From Pseudomonadota bacterium (lineage in GTDB: Bacteria; Pseudomonadota; Gammaproteobacteria; Steroidobacterales; Steroidobacteraceae), in contig JAEZCN010000094.1 in NCBI GenBank assembly GCA_023433515.1, forward strand, positions 1 through 38,390: a stretch of 38,390 nt of DNA, given 5' to 3'. A program made the translations under genes and the position numbers. Of this stretch, positions 8,966-15,732 are shown in pieces. The notes beneath the pieces are model-generated. The model did no database searches. It was not told where the DNA came from and saw only the letters and a list, made by a program, of their open reading frames with translations. The stretch's first letter is position 1, and the number at the start of each line of letters is the position of its first letter.

Positions 8966-9433
8966 ATGAGCACGACAGGCCGCAAACCCGTTGCGACCGG
9001 CGGATGCCAGTGCGGCGCGGTGCGCTACGCGTTCTACGCGCCGCTCGAGAACGTGCACGTCTGCCACTGCCGAATGTGCCAGCGCGCCACGGGTGGCATA
9101 TTCGCGGCGCTCGCCGGCGGATCGCCCGACAACTTCGAGTGGACGCAGGGCGTGCCCAGCTTCTTCGCAAGCTCGAACCTCGCCCAACGCGGATTCTGCG
9201 CGGCCTGCGGTACCCCGCTCTCGTTCAAGTACAACATCGCGAGCGCGCGCATCTACACGACGATCGGCTCACTCGATCGTCCCGAGGACGCGCCGATCGT
9301 GAAGCAGTTCGGCATCGAGAGCCGGCTGCCGTGGGTGCAGTTCTGCGAGGACGTGCCGGGCGAGCGCACGGGCGAATCCGCCGCGGCGCAGGAGTTCCTC
9401 TCGAAAATGCAGGACCACCAGCGCCCCTGCTAG
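8966..9433 (+). CDS. GFA-family (glutathione-dependent formaldehyde-activating-like) zinc protein
   Basis: 155 residues. The ATG at 8966 is chosen over a TTG one codon earlier. Zinc-ligand cysteines are visible at 14, 16 (GGCQCGAVRY), 33, 35, 38 (CHCRMCQR) and 78, 81 (CAACGTPL), the complete set for a GFA/CENP-V fold. The founding member was described as helping S-hydroxymethylglutathione formation, but most homologues have no proven activity. The gene lies 10 bases after ypfJ and probably shares its transcript. Its stop codon is followed within four bases by a truncated copy of the main palindromic repeat. Confidence 0.88.
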   Translation: MSTTGRKPVATGGCQCGAVRYAFYAPLENVHVCHCRMCQRATGGIFAALAGGSPDNFEWTQGVPSFFASSNLAQRGFCAACGTPLSFKYNIASARIYTTIGSLDRPEDAPIVKQFGIESRLPWVQFCEDVPGERTGESAAAQEFLSKMQDHQRPC

Positions 9434-9436
9434 TGA

Positions 9437-9502
9437 GTGGGGATAGCGTGGCTCCAGCGCCGAGCCAGTCCCCACTTTTTACACCGGCACCCCCATCCCC
9501 AC
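9437..9502. repeat. Palindromic repeat family 1, copy A (left arm shortened)
   Basis: The right arm (9469-9502) is complete and carries TTTTTACACCGGCACC and a terminal ATCCCCAC. The left arm keeps only GTGGGGAT next to the central spacer; the GGTGCCGGTGTAAAAA part is missing. The full family structure is seen at 14053-14162 and 20085-20174. This copy ends six bases before operator O1 of the next operon. Confidence 0.8.
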
Positions 9503-9507
9503 CCCCC

Positions 9508-9529
9508 CCTGTAAAGCATGCTTGACAGG
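9508..9529. promoter_or_regulatory. Operator O1 (palindrome overlapping the -35 box)
   Basis: CCTGTAAAG, a 4-base spacer, then CTTGACAGG: a 9-base inverted repeat with one mismatch. The mismatch creates TTGACA, the -35 hexamer of the candidate promoter. It is almost identical to O2, 40 bases downstream centre to centre. It is probably bound by the HTH protein encoded at 9971-10162. Confidence 0.65.
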
Positions 9530-9550
9530 CCATTCCGGTCCGACTAACCT
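9522..9550 (+). promoter_or_regulatory. Sigma-70-type promoter of the membrane protein-HTH-hydrolase operon
   Basis: TTGACA at 9522-9527, a 17-base spacer, and TAACCT at 9545-9550. The -35 is a perfect consensus; the -10 is weak. The expected transcription start falls inside O2, and the first gene starts at 9579, so both operators are positioned to block RNA polymerase. Confidence 0.6.
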
Positions 9551-9569
9551 GTAAAGCATCCTTTACAGG
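9548..9569. promoter_or_regulatory. Operator O2 (perfect palindrome at the transcription start)
   Basis: CCTGTAAAG, CATC, CTTTACAGG: a perfect 9-base inverted repeat overlapping the end of the -10 box and the predicted start point. It shares the TGTAAAG/CTTTACA core with O1. Confidence 0.7.
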
Positions 9570-9578
9570 TGTCGGAGA

Positions 9579-9974
9579 ATGGACATGCGCGAAGGCGAAG
9601 CCCTGCGGCGGTATCACTGGGAGCTCGGCGGAAGTCTGCTTCTGTACGGCGTCGTGCTGTTCGGCTCGATCGCGCTCGCCAGGACCATGGAACCCGGCCT
9701 CGCGCGTACGGCGTTGCTGCTCTCGCCGATGGTTCCGGTCGCGCTCGCCATCTGGGTCATCGTGCGGCAGTTCCGCCGCATGGATGAGTTCATCCGGCTG
9801 CGTTCGCTCGAGAACATCGGCATCGCCTTCGCGGTGACGGCGGGCTGGACGTTCACCTACGGATTCCTCGAGAACGCCGGATTCCCGAAGCTCACCATGT
9901 TCTGGGTGTGGCCCGTGATGGGCGCCGTCTGGGCGACGCTCTCCATCGTGCGCGGCGGAAGCTGGAGCCGATGA
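9579..9974 (+). CDS. Small multi-pass membrane protein, first gene of HTH-regulated operon
   Basis: 131 residues with about four hydrophobic segments (roughly 17-35, 44-60, 80-98 and 105-122) separated by short charged loops such as RQFRRMDEFIRLRSLENIG. The pattern of a small four-helix membrane protein paired with a YozG-like HTH regulator is common in bacteria. No function is established. The start ATG at 9579 has GGAG 4-5 bases upstream; an in-frame ATG at 9585 is an alternative. The TGA overlaps the next gene's ATG by four bases, so the regulator is translationally coupled. Confidence 0.75.
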   Translation: MDMREGEALRRYHWELGGSLLLYGVVLFGSIALARTMEPGLARTALLLSPMVPVALAIWVIVRQFRRMDEFIRLRSLENIGIAFAVTAGWTFTYGFLENAGFPKLTMFWVWPVMGAVWATLSIVRGGSWSR

Positions 9975-10162
9975 AGAACCTGGTCCGCCAACTGCGGATG
10001 GAGCGCGGCTGGAGCCAGGGTGAGCTCGCCGACCAGCTCGAAGTTTCACGTCAGACCATCAATGCCATCGAGACCGAGAAGTACGACCCGAGCCTGCCGC
10101 TGGCTTTCGCGATCGCCAGGCTCTTCGGCAAACCGATCGAAAAGATCTTTCTAACGGAGTAG
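9971..10162 (+). CDS. XRE-family HTH regulator (YozG-like), probable autorepressor
   Basis: 63 residues, essentially a single Cro/C1-type helix-turn-helix: VRQLRMERGWSQGELADQL, then VSRQTINAIETEKYDPSLPL, ending in the typical LFGKPIEKIF. No sensor domain is present; the HTH is the whole protein. The ATG at 9971 overlaps the upstream stop (ATGA). The gene sits second in an operon whose promoter is bracketed by two near-identical palindromes, so autoregulation is likely. What relieves repression is not visible; the upstream membrane protein is the natural candidate partner. Confidence 0.88.
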   Translation: MKNLVRQLRMERGWSQGELADQLEVSRQTINAIETEKYDPSLPLAFAIARLFGKPIEKIFLTE

Positions 10163-10167
10163 CAACC

Positions 10168-11067
10168 ATGTTTCGCAAGACTTTCGCGGGCTTCGCGCTC
10201 GCGCTCTCCCTGCTCGTGCCCGCGTTCGGCGGCGCGTCGAGGTTCGAGGCCGGCGCGCTGGCGGTCGAACAGGTGTCCGACAAAGGGCCGGCGGTGATCC
10301 TGATTCCCGGGCTCGCAAGCGGTTCGTGGGTATGGAAGGACACCGCGGAGCGGCTGCGCGGCACGCACTCGGTCTATCTACTGACGCTGCCGGGCTTCGA
10401 CGGCCGGCCGCGCGATGCGGGTGCGACGTTCGAATCCGTGCGGCGCGACCTGCTGGGCTTGATCGATTCCCGCAAGATCGCGAAGCCGGTGCTCATCGGC
10501 CACAGCCTGGGCGGCACGCTGTCGCTCGCATTCGCGGCGGAGCACTCGGAGAAGATCGCCGGAGTGGTGGCGGTGGACGGCCTGCCCGTTTTTCCGGGCA
10601 CGGAACGCATGACGGGCGATCGCGCTCCGCTGGCCGCCAACGTGCGCGCGCAGATATCGGGATCGCGCGAACAGTTTGTCGCCAGCCAGCAGGCGTACAT
10701 GCGGCAGGTCGGCAGCATCGACGAAAGCACGGCGATGAAGCTCGCTGAACTGTCGAGCCGCAGCGACGTGGAAGCCACAGCCGAATTCGCGGCGCAGGTG
10801 ATGGCGCTCGACCTGCGGCCGAAGCTCGGCGGCATCAGAGTGCCGGTGGTCGAGGTGTCGCCCTTCCATGCGCCGGACCTCGCGGCGATGGGCGTCGACG
10901 AGGCCGGCAAGACCAACTACTACCGGATGTTGTTGAGCGGCGTGGAGAAGCTGGAGGTCGTTTCGATCGCGCCTGCGCGCCATTTCGTCATGTTCGATCA
11001 ACCTGAGAAGTTCGCCGCGGCGCTCGACCGCGCGCTGGCGGCGATGGTCGAGCGGCGGGAAGACTGA
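10168..11067 (+). CDS. Exported alpha/beta hydrolase
   Basis: 299 residues. A Sec signal (MFRKTFAGFALALSLLVPAF) precedes an alpha/beta-hydrolase fold. The oxyanion segment is VILIPGLASGSWVW, the nucleophile elbow is GHSLGG with Ser113, and the C-terminal catalytic His lies in APARHFVMFD. An Asp/Glu before the cap end completes the triad, but its exact position is uncertain. The substrate is unknown; ester or lactone hydrolysis in the periplasm is the simplest guess. The start follows the HTH stop by five bases, with an AACGGAG ribosome site partly inside the upstream gene, so it is the third gene of the same operon. It ends four bases from the convergent VOC gene. Confidence 0.85.
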   Translation: MFRKTFAGFALALSLLVPAFGGASRFEAGALAVEQVSDKGPAVILIPGLASGSWVWKDTAERLRGTHSVYLLTLPGFDGRPRDAGATFESVRRDLLGLIDSRKIAKPVLIGHSLGGTLSLAFAAEHSEKIAGVVAVDGLPVFPGTERMTGDRAPLAANVRAQISGSREQFVASQQAYMRQVGSIDESTAMKLAELSSRSDVEATAEFAAQVMALDLRPKLGGIRVPVVEVSPFHAPDLAAMGVDEAGKTNYYRMLLSGVEKLEVVSIAPARHFVMFDQPEKFAAALDRALAAMVERRED

Positions 11068-11071
11068 GCGA

Positions 11072-11470
11072 TCAGGTCCCGAGCTGCACGAGGTCCCAGA
11101 GGTTTCCGTACGTATCCTTGAACACGGCGGCCGTCCCGAAGGGGGCGGCCGCCGGATCGCGCACGAATTCGACGCCCTGCGCCTTGTAGGCCTGGTAGTC
11201 GCGCCAGACGTCGTCGGTGTAGAGAAACAGGAACACACGCCCGCCGGTCTGGTTGCCGATGCGCGAGGTCTGCGCATCGCCGACGCCACGCGCCAGGAGT
11301 AGTTTGGCACCGCCGCCCGCGCCGGGTGGCTCGATCACCACCCAGCGCTTATTCTGCTCCGGGACGAAGCTGTCTTCGACCAGCGTGAAGCCGAGTTTGC
11401 CGACGTAGAACGCGAGCGCCTCGTCGTAATCCCGCACCACCAGCGATACCATCCCGAGCGTCTGCTTCAT
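11072..11470 (-). CDS. VOC-superfamily (glyoxalase-like) protein
   Basis: 132 residues with two beta-alpha-beta-beta-beta modules: MVSLVVRDYDEALAFYVGKLGF at the start, and VFLFLYTDDVWRDYQAYKAQGVEF with the closing FKDTYGNLWDLVQL. Members bind a divalent metal and range from glyoxalases to dioxygenases and resistance proteins; the specific reaction cannot be assigned. The ATG directly abuts the stop of the anti-sigma-like gene with no base between, so it is third in the sigma/anti-sigma operon and probably part of that response. Confidence 0.85.
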   Translation of the reverse strand: MKQTLGMVSLVVRDYDEALAFYVGKLGFTLVEDSFVPEQNKRWVVIEPPGAGGGAKLLLARGVGDAQTSRIGNQTGGRVFLFLYTDDVWRDYQAYKAQGVEFVRDPAAAPFGTAAVFKDTYGNLWDLVQLGT

Positions 11471-12226
11471 TCAATCCTCCGCGCCGCCGCGACTATAACC
11501 GGCCGGGATCGCGGTGCTGAAGGTCTCCGCGGGCAGAACGATGTCGAACTCGAAGTCGAAATCGAAGCGCATCTGACCGACACCGCTCATCTGCATTTCG
11601 AGCGGCAACCCGTCCGCGGTCGCCCACAGCTCGAGATCCATGTCGTCGTCCTTGAGCCGCCAGCCGTAGGCCTTGCGCCCATCGATCACACGCGTCTGCG
11701 GCAGGCGCGTGGCGGCTCCCTGGAAATCCCGCACGTCCTCGAGCCAGTCGAGCGCATCGACGTCGCCAGCGCCCCTCCCGAGGGGCTGTTCCATCGCCCG
11801 ACGCACGCCGTGAGCGAGCGTCAACACACGGCCGTCGCCCGAGTTCACGATCACGGACATGTCTTTGCCGATGTCCGTGCGTACGTCGCCGTCACGCGTC
11901 ATCGAGACCCTGATCGCCAGGACCTCCCTGCCCGCGACGAGCTGCCTCATATCGAAGCGCAGCGTGCGGAAGTCGCGAAAGTGCTCCTGCACCTGCGCAA
12001 ACGCCGGCGTCGACGTCAGCGGCAGCCACAGAATGGCGAAGGCCACCGCGGCCGCGGAACTTGCCACGGCGAGCCAGCCACCGACGCGTCGCGTCGACGA
12101 GCGGACCGGCCGTGTGGCAGCGCGCGCGGCCACCGCCGCTTCGAGCCTGCCCTGCGCGGCGGCGATTGCGGACGCGTCGGGTTCGGATGAAACGAACGAG
12201 TCGAGAGTTCTATCGAGAGAGTTCAT
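11471..12226 (-). CDS. Membrane-anchored anti-sigma-like protein
   Basis: 251 residues. A cytoplasmic N-terminal region (1-46) is followed by one transmembrane helix (about 49-70) and a periplasmic domain of alternating beta strands (HFRDFRTLRFDMRQLVAG, then MELQMSGVGQMRF-like stretches) that resembles LolA/RseB-type lipid-binding or sensor folds. The sigma gene upstream overlaps it by four bases (ATGA), the usual arrangement for a sigma factor and its cognate anti-sigma factor. No classical zinc-binding HxxxCxxC motif is present, so the inhibitory contact must be of another type. Function is inferred from position and topology. Confidence 0.65.
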   Translation of the reverse strand: MNSLDRTLDSFVSSEPDASAIAAAQGRLEAAVAARAATRPVRSSTRRVGGWLAVASSAAAVAFAILWLPLTSTPAFAQVQEHFRDFRTLRFDMRQLVAGREVLAIRVSMTRDGDVRTDIGKDMSVIVNSGDGRVLTLAHGVRRAMEQPLGRGAGDVDALDWLEDVRDFQGAATRLPQTRVIDGRKAYGWRLKDDDMDLELWATADGLPLEMQMSGVGQMRFDFDFEFDIVLPAETFSTAIPAGYSRGGAED

Positions 12227-12753
12227 GGTTGCTGCTCCTTCGCCTGCAGTGCTTCGAGCGCCTTGCGGGCGCGATGCACGCTGACACTGACATGGTTTTC
12301 GGTGATGCCGAGCTCACGGCCGATCGCCGCCGGCGTCATGCCGTGGACATGGCGCATGACGAAACACGAGGCGTCGCGCCGGTTGAGCTTCGACAACGCG
12401 GACCGCAGGAAGCGCGCGGCTTCGGCGCGTTCGGCATCTTCGGCGGGCGAATCGTCGGGTTCGTCGGCTTTCCACAGCGGGGCGAGGAGACTCCAGCGAC
12501 GTTGCCTGCGCAGCTGATCTATCGCGAGACGCACGGCCGACGCGGTGAGAAAGGCAGGCCAGGACTCCACCGCGCGCGGCCGCGTTTCGATGAGCTTCAG
12601 AAACAGCTGTTGCTGAACGTCTTCGGCCGCGGCCCGCGAGCCGAGTATCCGCCAGGCCGCGCGGAATACCGTAGGGCCATATTGGCGGGCGAGACTCGCC
12701 ACGTCATCTGCAGCGTCGGTCATGACGCGGGTTTCGAGATATGGGGTAAGCAC
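12223..12753 (-). CDS. ECF-type RNA polymerase sigma factor
   Basis: 176 residues. Region 2 is seen in YGPTVFRAAWRILGSRAAAEDV (split around residues 25-46), and region 4 in LNRRDASCFVMRHVHGM plus the HTH PAAIGRELGITENHVSVSVHRARKAL. Region 3 is absent, as in extracytoplasmic-function sigma factors. The start is the GTG at 12753, chosen because a perfect AGGAGG sits seven bases upstream; the ATG at 12723 has no such site. It is followed by a coupled anti-sigma-like gene and a VOC gene. A candidate self-recognised promoter lies just upstream. Confidence 0.92.
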   Translation of the reverse strand: MLTPYLETRVMTDAADDVASLARQYGPTVFRAAWRILGSRAAAEDVQQQLFLKLIETRPRAVESWPAFLTASAVRLAIDQLRRQRRWSLLAPLWKADEPDDSPAEDAERAEAARFLRSALSKLNRRDASCFVMRHVHGMTPAAIGRELGITENHVSVSVHRARKALEALQAKEQQP

Positions 12754-12784
12754 ACGTTCGCCTCCTGTCGGGGTTCAGACAGAT

Positions 12785-12810
12785 GACGAACGGGCATGGC
12801 GGTTCTTACA
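12785..12810 (-). promoter_or_regulatory. Candidate ECF-type promoter of the sigma operon
   Basis: Read on the minus strand: TGTAAGAACC at 12810-12801, then CGTC at 12788-12785, with 17 bases between TGTAA and CGTC. This resembles ECF promoters with an AAC-containing -35 and a CGTC -10. A start point near 12777 would leave a short leader containing the AGGAGG site at 12766-12761. Autoregulation by the sigma factor is inferred. Confidence 0.45.
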
Positions 12811-12878
12811 GGCGCGATGGCGAACAGCGTGGCACGTGTCGGCTCGCCGATCCCCATCCTGCGAAAAAAGAGTGCCCG

Positions 12879-14030
12879 TTAGTTAGGCTTGATCGGACTC
12901 AGGCCGCCCCAGGGCTTGATGCGGTTGAGCTCCGGCACGATCGCGCGGCGCATCTTGAGGAAGCTGAGCTCGCCGTATTCGCGATAAATGACCTCGCCCT
13001 TCTCGTTCACGATGATCGTATAGGGCAGCTCGCCGCGCCACGCGCTCTTGGGCTCGAACGCGTCGTACAACTCGTCCTTGTCGTTGCTCGCGAGGATGTA
13101 GTTCTTCATCGACGCGTGTTTCTTCGTGAGGAACTCCTTCACGGCCGCTTCCTGGTCGGGGTACTCCGCGGCGATCGTGACCATCTCGAAGGGACGAATG
13201 CGGAAGCGCAAGTTGTGCTCGACCAGTTCGTCGAACTCCGTGATGCAAGGGCCGCACCAGGTCGCCCAGACGTTGATGAGTCGCAGCTTGCCGGAGTCCT
13301 TGTTTTCGCGGATCGCCTTGAGCGTCGCGGCATCGGCCTTCTCGAGTGTCACGGGTTCGGCGGCCCAGCGCTCCTTGTACTTGGCGTATTCGACGACCTT
13401 GTCGGCCCATTTGACCGAGCAGCCGAATACCCGCGTGGTGGTGACCGGCGGTTCCTTCCCCGCGAGCAGCGCGTCGAGCGCGTTGCGTGTGTCGTGTTTG
13501 GTCGCCAGAGACTCGCGTTCGGATTCGTCGATGCGGCCTTCGAAACGCAGCTTGCGCGCCTTGTCGAAGATGAACACATGCGGCGTCGCGACCGGGCCGT
13601 AGGCATGCGACATCTCCTGCTTCGGGCCGTCGTCGAGCCAGACAAAGTTGAATTTCTGGTCGCGCGCGCGTTCCTGCATTTCGGCGAAGGAGTCGGAAAG
13701 GTCGCTGTACGCGAGCTCGTCGAGACGCACCGCGGCGGCGTGGTTCGGATTCACCGCGATCACGGTGACGTTCTTCGGCGTGTAGTCGACGACCAGCTTC
13801 TTGATGCGCTCCTGGTACGCCTGTGCGGTGGGGCAGTGCGGGCAGGTGAACACGATGACGAGGATGTCCGCCTTCGCGAAACTCTTGTCGGTGTAAGTCT
13901 TCCCGTCGATACCGGGCAGCGAGAACGGCGGCATTGGCGAGCCGATCGGCAGCGTCGGCGGCTGCGAGTCCGCGGCGCCGACCGCGCCGGCAATGGTCGT
14001 CAGCAAGGCGAGTACGAATCCGCGACTCAT
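12879..14030 (-). CDS. Exported tandem thioredoxin-fold protein (AhpC/TSA-like plus TlpA-like)
   Basis: 383 residues. The ATG at 14030 follows an AGGGGA ribosome site and begins a Sec signal (MSRGFVLALLTTIAGAVGAA). Domain 1 (about 27-180) is a redoxin with IVFTCPHCPTAQAY (Cys63/Cys66). Domain 2 (about 215-375) is TlpA-like with WATWCGPC (Cys259/Cys262) and a cis-Pro segment ELPYTIIVNEKGEV. Two complete redox domains in one periplasmic chain suggest intramolecular electron relay or a broad disulfide reductase role; the partner is unknown. Copy B of the palindromic repeat occupies nearly all of the 135 bases upstream, so either the promoter lies within the repeat or transcription comes from the LysR gene. 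Confidence 0.88.
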   Translation of the reverse strand: MSRGFVLALLTTIAGAVGAADSQPPTLPIGSPMPPFSLPGIDGKTYTDKSFAKADILVIVFTCPHCPTAQAYQERIKKLVVDYTPKNVTVIAVNPNHAAAVRLDELAYSDLSDSFAEMQERARDQKFNFVWLDDGPKQEMSHAYGPVATPHVFIFDKARKLRFEGRIDESERESLATKHDTRNALDALLAGKEPPVTTTRVFGCSVKWADKVVEYAKYKERWAAEPVTLEKADAATLKAIRENKDSGKLRLINVWATWCGPCITEFDELVEHNLRFRIRPFEMVTIAAEYPDQEAAVKEFLTKKHASMKNYILASNDKDELYDAFEPKSAWRGELPYTIIVNEKGEVIYREYGELSFLKMRRAIVPELNRIKPWGGLSPIKPN

Positions 14031-14052
14031 GGTGTCCCCTCTGGTGTTGTTG

Positions 14053-14162
14053 GGGTGGGGATAGCGGTGCCGGTGTAAAAAGTGGGGATTGCGCCGGAAC
14101 GTCACTCGGTCGCGCCGCGCAATCCATCCCCACTTTTTACACCGGCACCGCTATCCCCACCC
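14053..14162. repeat. Palindromic repeat family 1, copy B (perfect 37-bp arms)
   Basis: The left arm 14053-14089 and right arm 14126-14162 are exact reverse complements over 37 bases, around a 36-base spacer. Each arm contains GGTGGGGAT, GGTGCCGGTGTAAAAA and GTGGGGAT in order. It lies between the LysR stop and the tandem-thioredoxin start. Confidence 0.92.
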
Positions 14163-14165
14163 ACT

Positions 14166-15077
14166 TCAGGATAGCCGAAGGCGCAGCTTCGCGGCGCCGG
14201 GTTCTGTCATCGCGTCGATGAACGCGCGCACGCGCGGCGGCAGCAGGCGCGTGGTCGGATAGAGCACGTTTATCGGCAGCGGCGCGGGACGAAATTCGCG
14301 CAGGACCTCGACCACGCGTCCCGCGTTGATCGCATCGGCCGCCATATAGTCCGGCGCCTGCACGAGCCCGAGGCCCGCGCCGGCCGCTTCGATGAGTGCA
14401 TCGCCATCTCCCAGACGTAGACGCGACTCGGGGTGGATTTCCGTGTTCACGCCATCGACGCGGAATTGCCACGGACGCGCGCGCCCCGTGGTCTGCACGC
14501 GGAACAACACGCACGAATGTCGCTCGAGATCGTATGGCGAGCGCGGCGGAGCGTTGCGCGAAAGATAGTCGGGACTGCCGACGACGACGAGATGCTGATG
14601 CCCGATGGTCCGCGCGACGAGCCGCGAATCGCCGAGCGAAGCGATGCGCACGACGGCATCGAGGCCTTCGCGGATCACGTCGGAGAAATGGTCGGACAGG
14701 CGCGCATCGATCGTGAGTCCGGGATGCCGTTCTAACAACTTGCCGAGCACGGGGACGACGACGCGACGGCCGTAGGTCACCGGAAGTTCGATGCGCAACA
14801 CGCCGGTCGGCGCGCCGCTCGCGCCCGCCGCGACGGACTTGAGGATCTCGACCTCCTCGAGGACGCGCTGGCATTGCTCGAACAGGTCCTGGCCGTCCGG
14901 CGTGAGACTCACCTGGCGGGTGGTGCGGTTGAAGAGCCGCACGCCGAGCTGCGCTTCCAGGCGGCTGATGCTCTTGGCGATGGTCGAGGGGGTCTGAGAA
15001 AGCTCGCGGGCCGCCTTGGCGAAACTGCCGTTCCGCGCAGCCGTGGCAAAGGCGAGAACCTGCTGGATGTTGTTCAT
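14166..15077 (-). CDS. LysR-family transcriptional regulator
   Basis: 303 residues. The N-terminal winged HTH (residues 1-62) reads VLAFATAARNGSFAKAARE, then PSTIAKSISRLEAQLGVRLFNRTTR. The effector-binding domain follows (about 90-295, with GVLRIELPVTYGRRVVVPVL and the closing RVRAFIDAM). It belongs to the CrgA/AaeR-like branch. The gene is divergent from a cupin gene, the usual position of a LysR target. A perfect 10-base inverted repeat covers its own start codon, which predicts autorepression. Confidence 0.92.
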   Translation of the reverse strand: MNNIQQVLAFATAARNGSFAKAARELSQTPSTIAKSISRLEAQLGVRLFNRTTRQVSLTPDGQDLFEQCQRVLEEVEILKSVAAGASGAPTGVLRIELPVTYGRRVVVPVLGKLLERHPGLTIDARLSDHFSDVIREGLDAVVRIASLGDSRLVARTIGHQHLVVVGSPDYLSRNAPPRSPYDLERHSCVLFRVQTTGRARPWQFRVDGVNTEIHPESRLRLGDGDALIEAAGAGLGLVQAPDYMAADAINAGRVVEVLREFRPAPLPINVLYPTTRLLPPRVRAFIDAMTEPGAAKLRLRLS

Positions 15078-15099
15078 TGAGGAATATTGTTCCTCAATG
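15075..15099. promoter_or_regulatory. Perfect palindrome overlapping the LysR start codon (operator)
   Basis: CATTGAGGAA, five bases (TATTG), then TTCCTCAATG: exact 10-base arms, containing the T-N11-A pattern of LysR sites. The first three bases are the LysR start codon read in reverse. It lies in the LysR-cupin divergent region, 84 bases before the cupin start. Confidence 0.7.
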
Positions 15100-15182
15100 A
15101 AACGACACTCAAGGCTGTTCTTTCGGGAATGGCGAGCCGACAGACTGCGCGCCACCGAACCGCCCCTCCCTGGAGTCCCGCC

Positions 15183-15560
15183 ATGACCGTCAGCCCTAAC
15201 CCCGTCCTGAACACCTCCTCTTTCCCCGGCATCCTCCACGCCACGCTGGCCGGCTCCGAACAGGGGCTCGAGCAGCTCTCCATCTGGCAGCAGATCCTCG
15301 AGCCCGGCGCCGCCACCCCGCCCCATCGCCACGATTGCGAAGAGGTCATCCTGTGCTCGGCGGGCCGAGGTGAGCTCCATTTCGACGGCCGGAAGGTTTC
15401 CTTCGGCGCGCACCAGACCGTCTGCATCCCGCGCAATGCGCTTCATCAGCTCGTGAATTCCGGGCGCGATCCGCTGCATCTCGTCGCGGTGTTCTCGAAG
15501 ACGCCCGTCGAGGTTTTCCTGCCCGACGGCGCGCCAGTCGCGCTGCCCTGGTCGAGCTGA
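15183..15560 (+). CDS. Cupin-domain protein
   Basis: 125 residues, a single conserved beta-barrel. Motif 1 is PPHRHDCEEVILCSAGRGEL, with metal ligands His48, His50 and Glu54. Motif 2 is IPRNALHQLVNSG with the second His. The start at 15183 has GGAG seven bases upstream; longer in-frame starts exist at 15087 and 15129 but add non-cupin sequence that reads through the promoter. Single-domain cupins include dioxygenases, isomerases and sugar-binding proteins; the reaction is not assignable. It is the likely target of the divergent LysR regulator. Confidence 0.82.
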   Translation: MTVSPNPVLNTSSFPGILHATLAGSEQGLEQLSIWQQILEPGAATPPHRHDCEEVILCSAGRGELHFDGRKVSFGAHQTVCIPRNALHQLVNSGRDPLHLVAVFSKTPVEVFLPDGAPVALPWSS

Positions 15561-15636
15561 ACACCCCCCCGCCGACTGAAAACTTAAGCGCGTATTAGGA
15601 AAGCGCCCGCGCGCGATCCCGATAATGCGCGCCCTC

Positions 15637-15702
15637 GGTGCCTGACACGGAAAAGCCGGGAAAAGTGCGAATCCTTCTCCCGGATTTTCCGTGCCAGGCA
15701 CC
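15637..15702. repeat. Palindromic repeat family 2, full copy
   Basis: GGTGCCTGACACGGAAAA at the left and TTTTCCGTGCCAGGCACC at the right form an almost perfect inverted repeat, extended inward by CCGGGA/TCCCGG. The right end lies 30 bases before the coiled-coil protein's start, so its leader may contain this hairpin. A second, partial copy lies at the right end of the window. Confidence 0.82.
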
Positions 15703-15732
15703 ACCGTTCAGTCCATCTGGGAGTTTTCGTTC

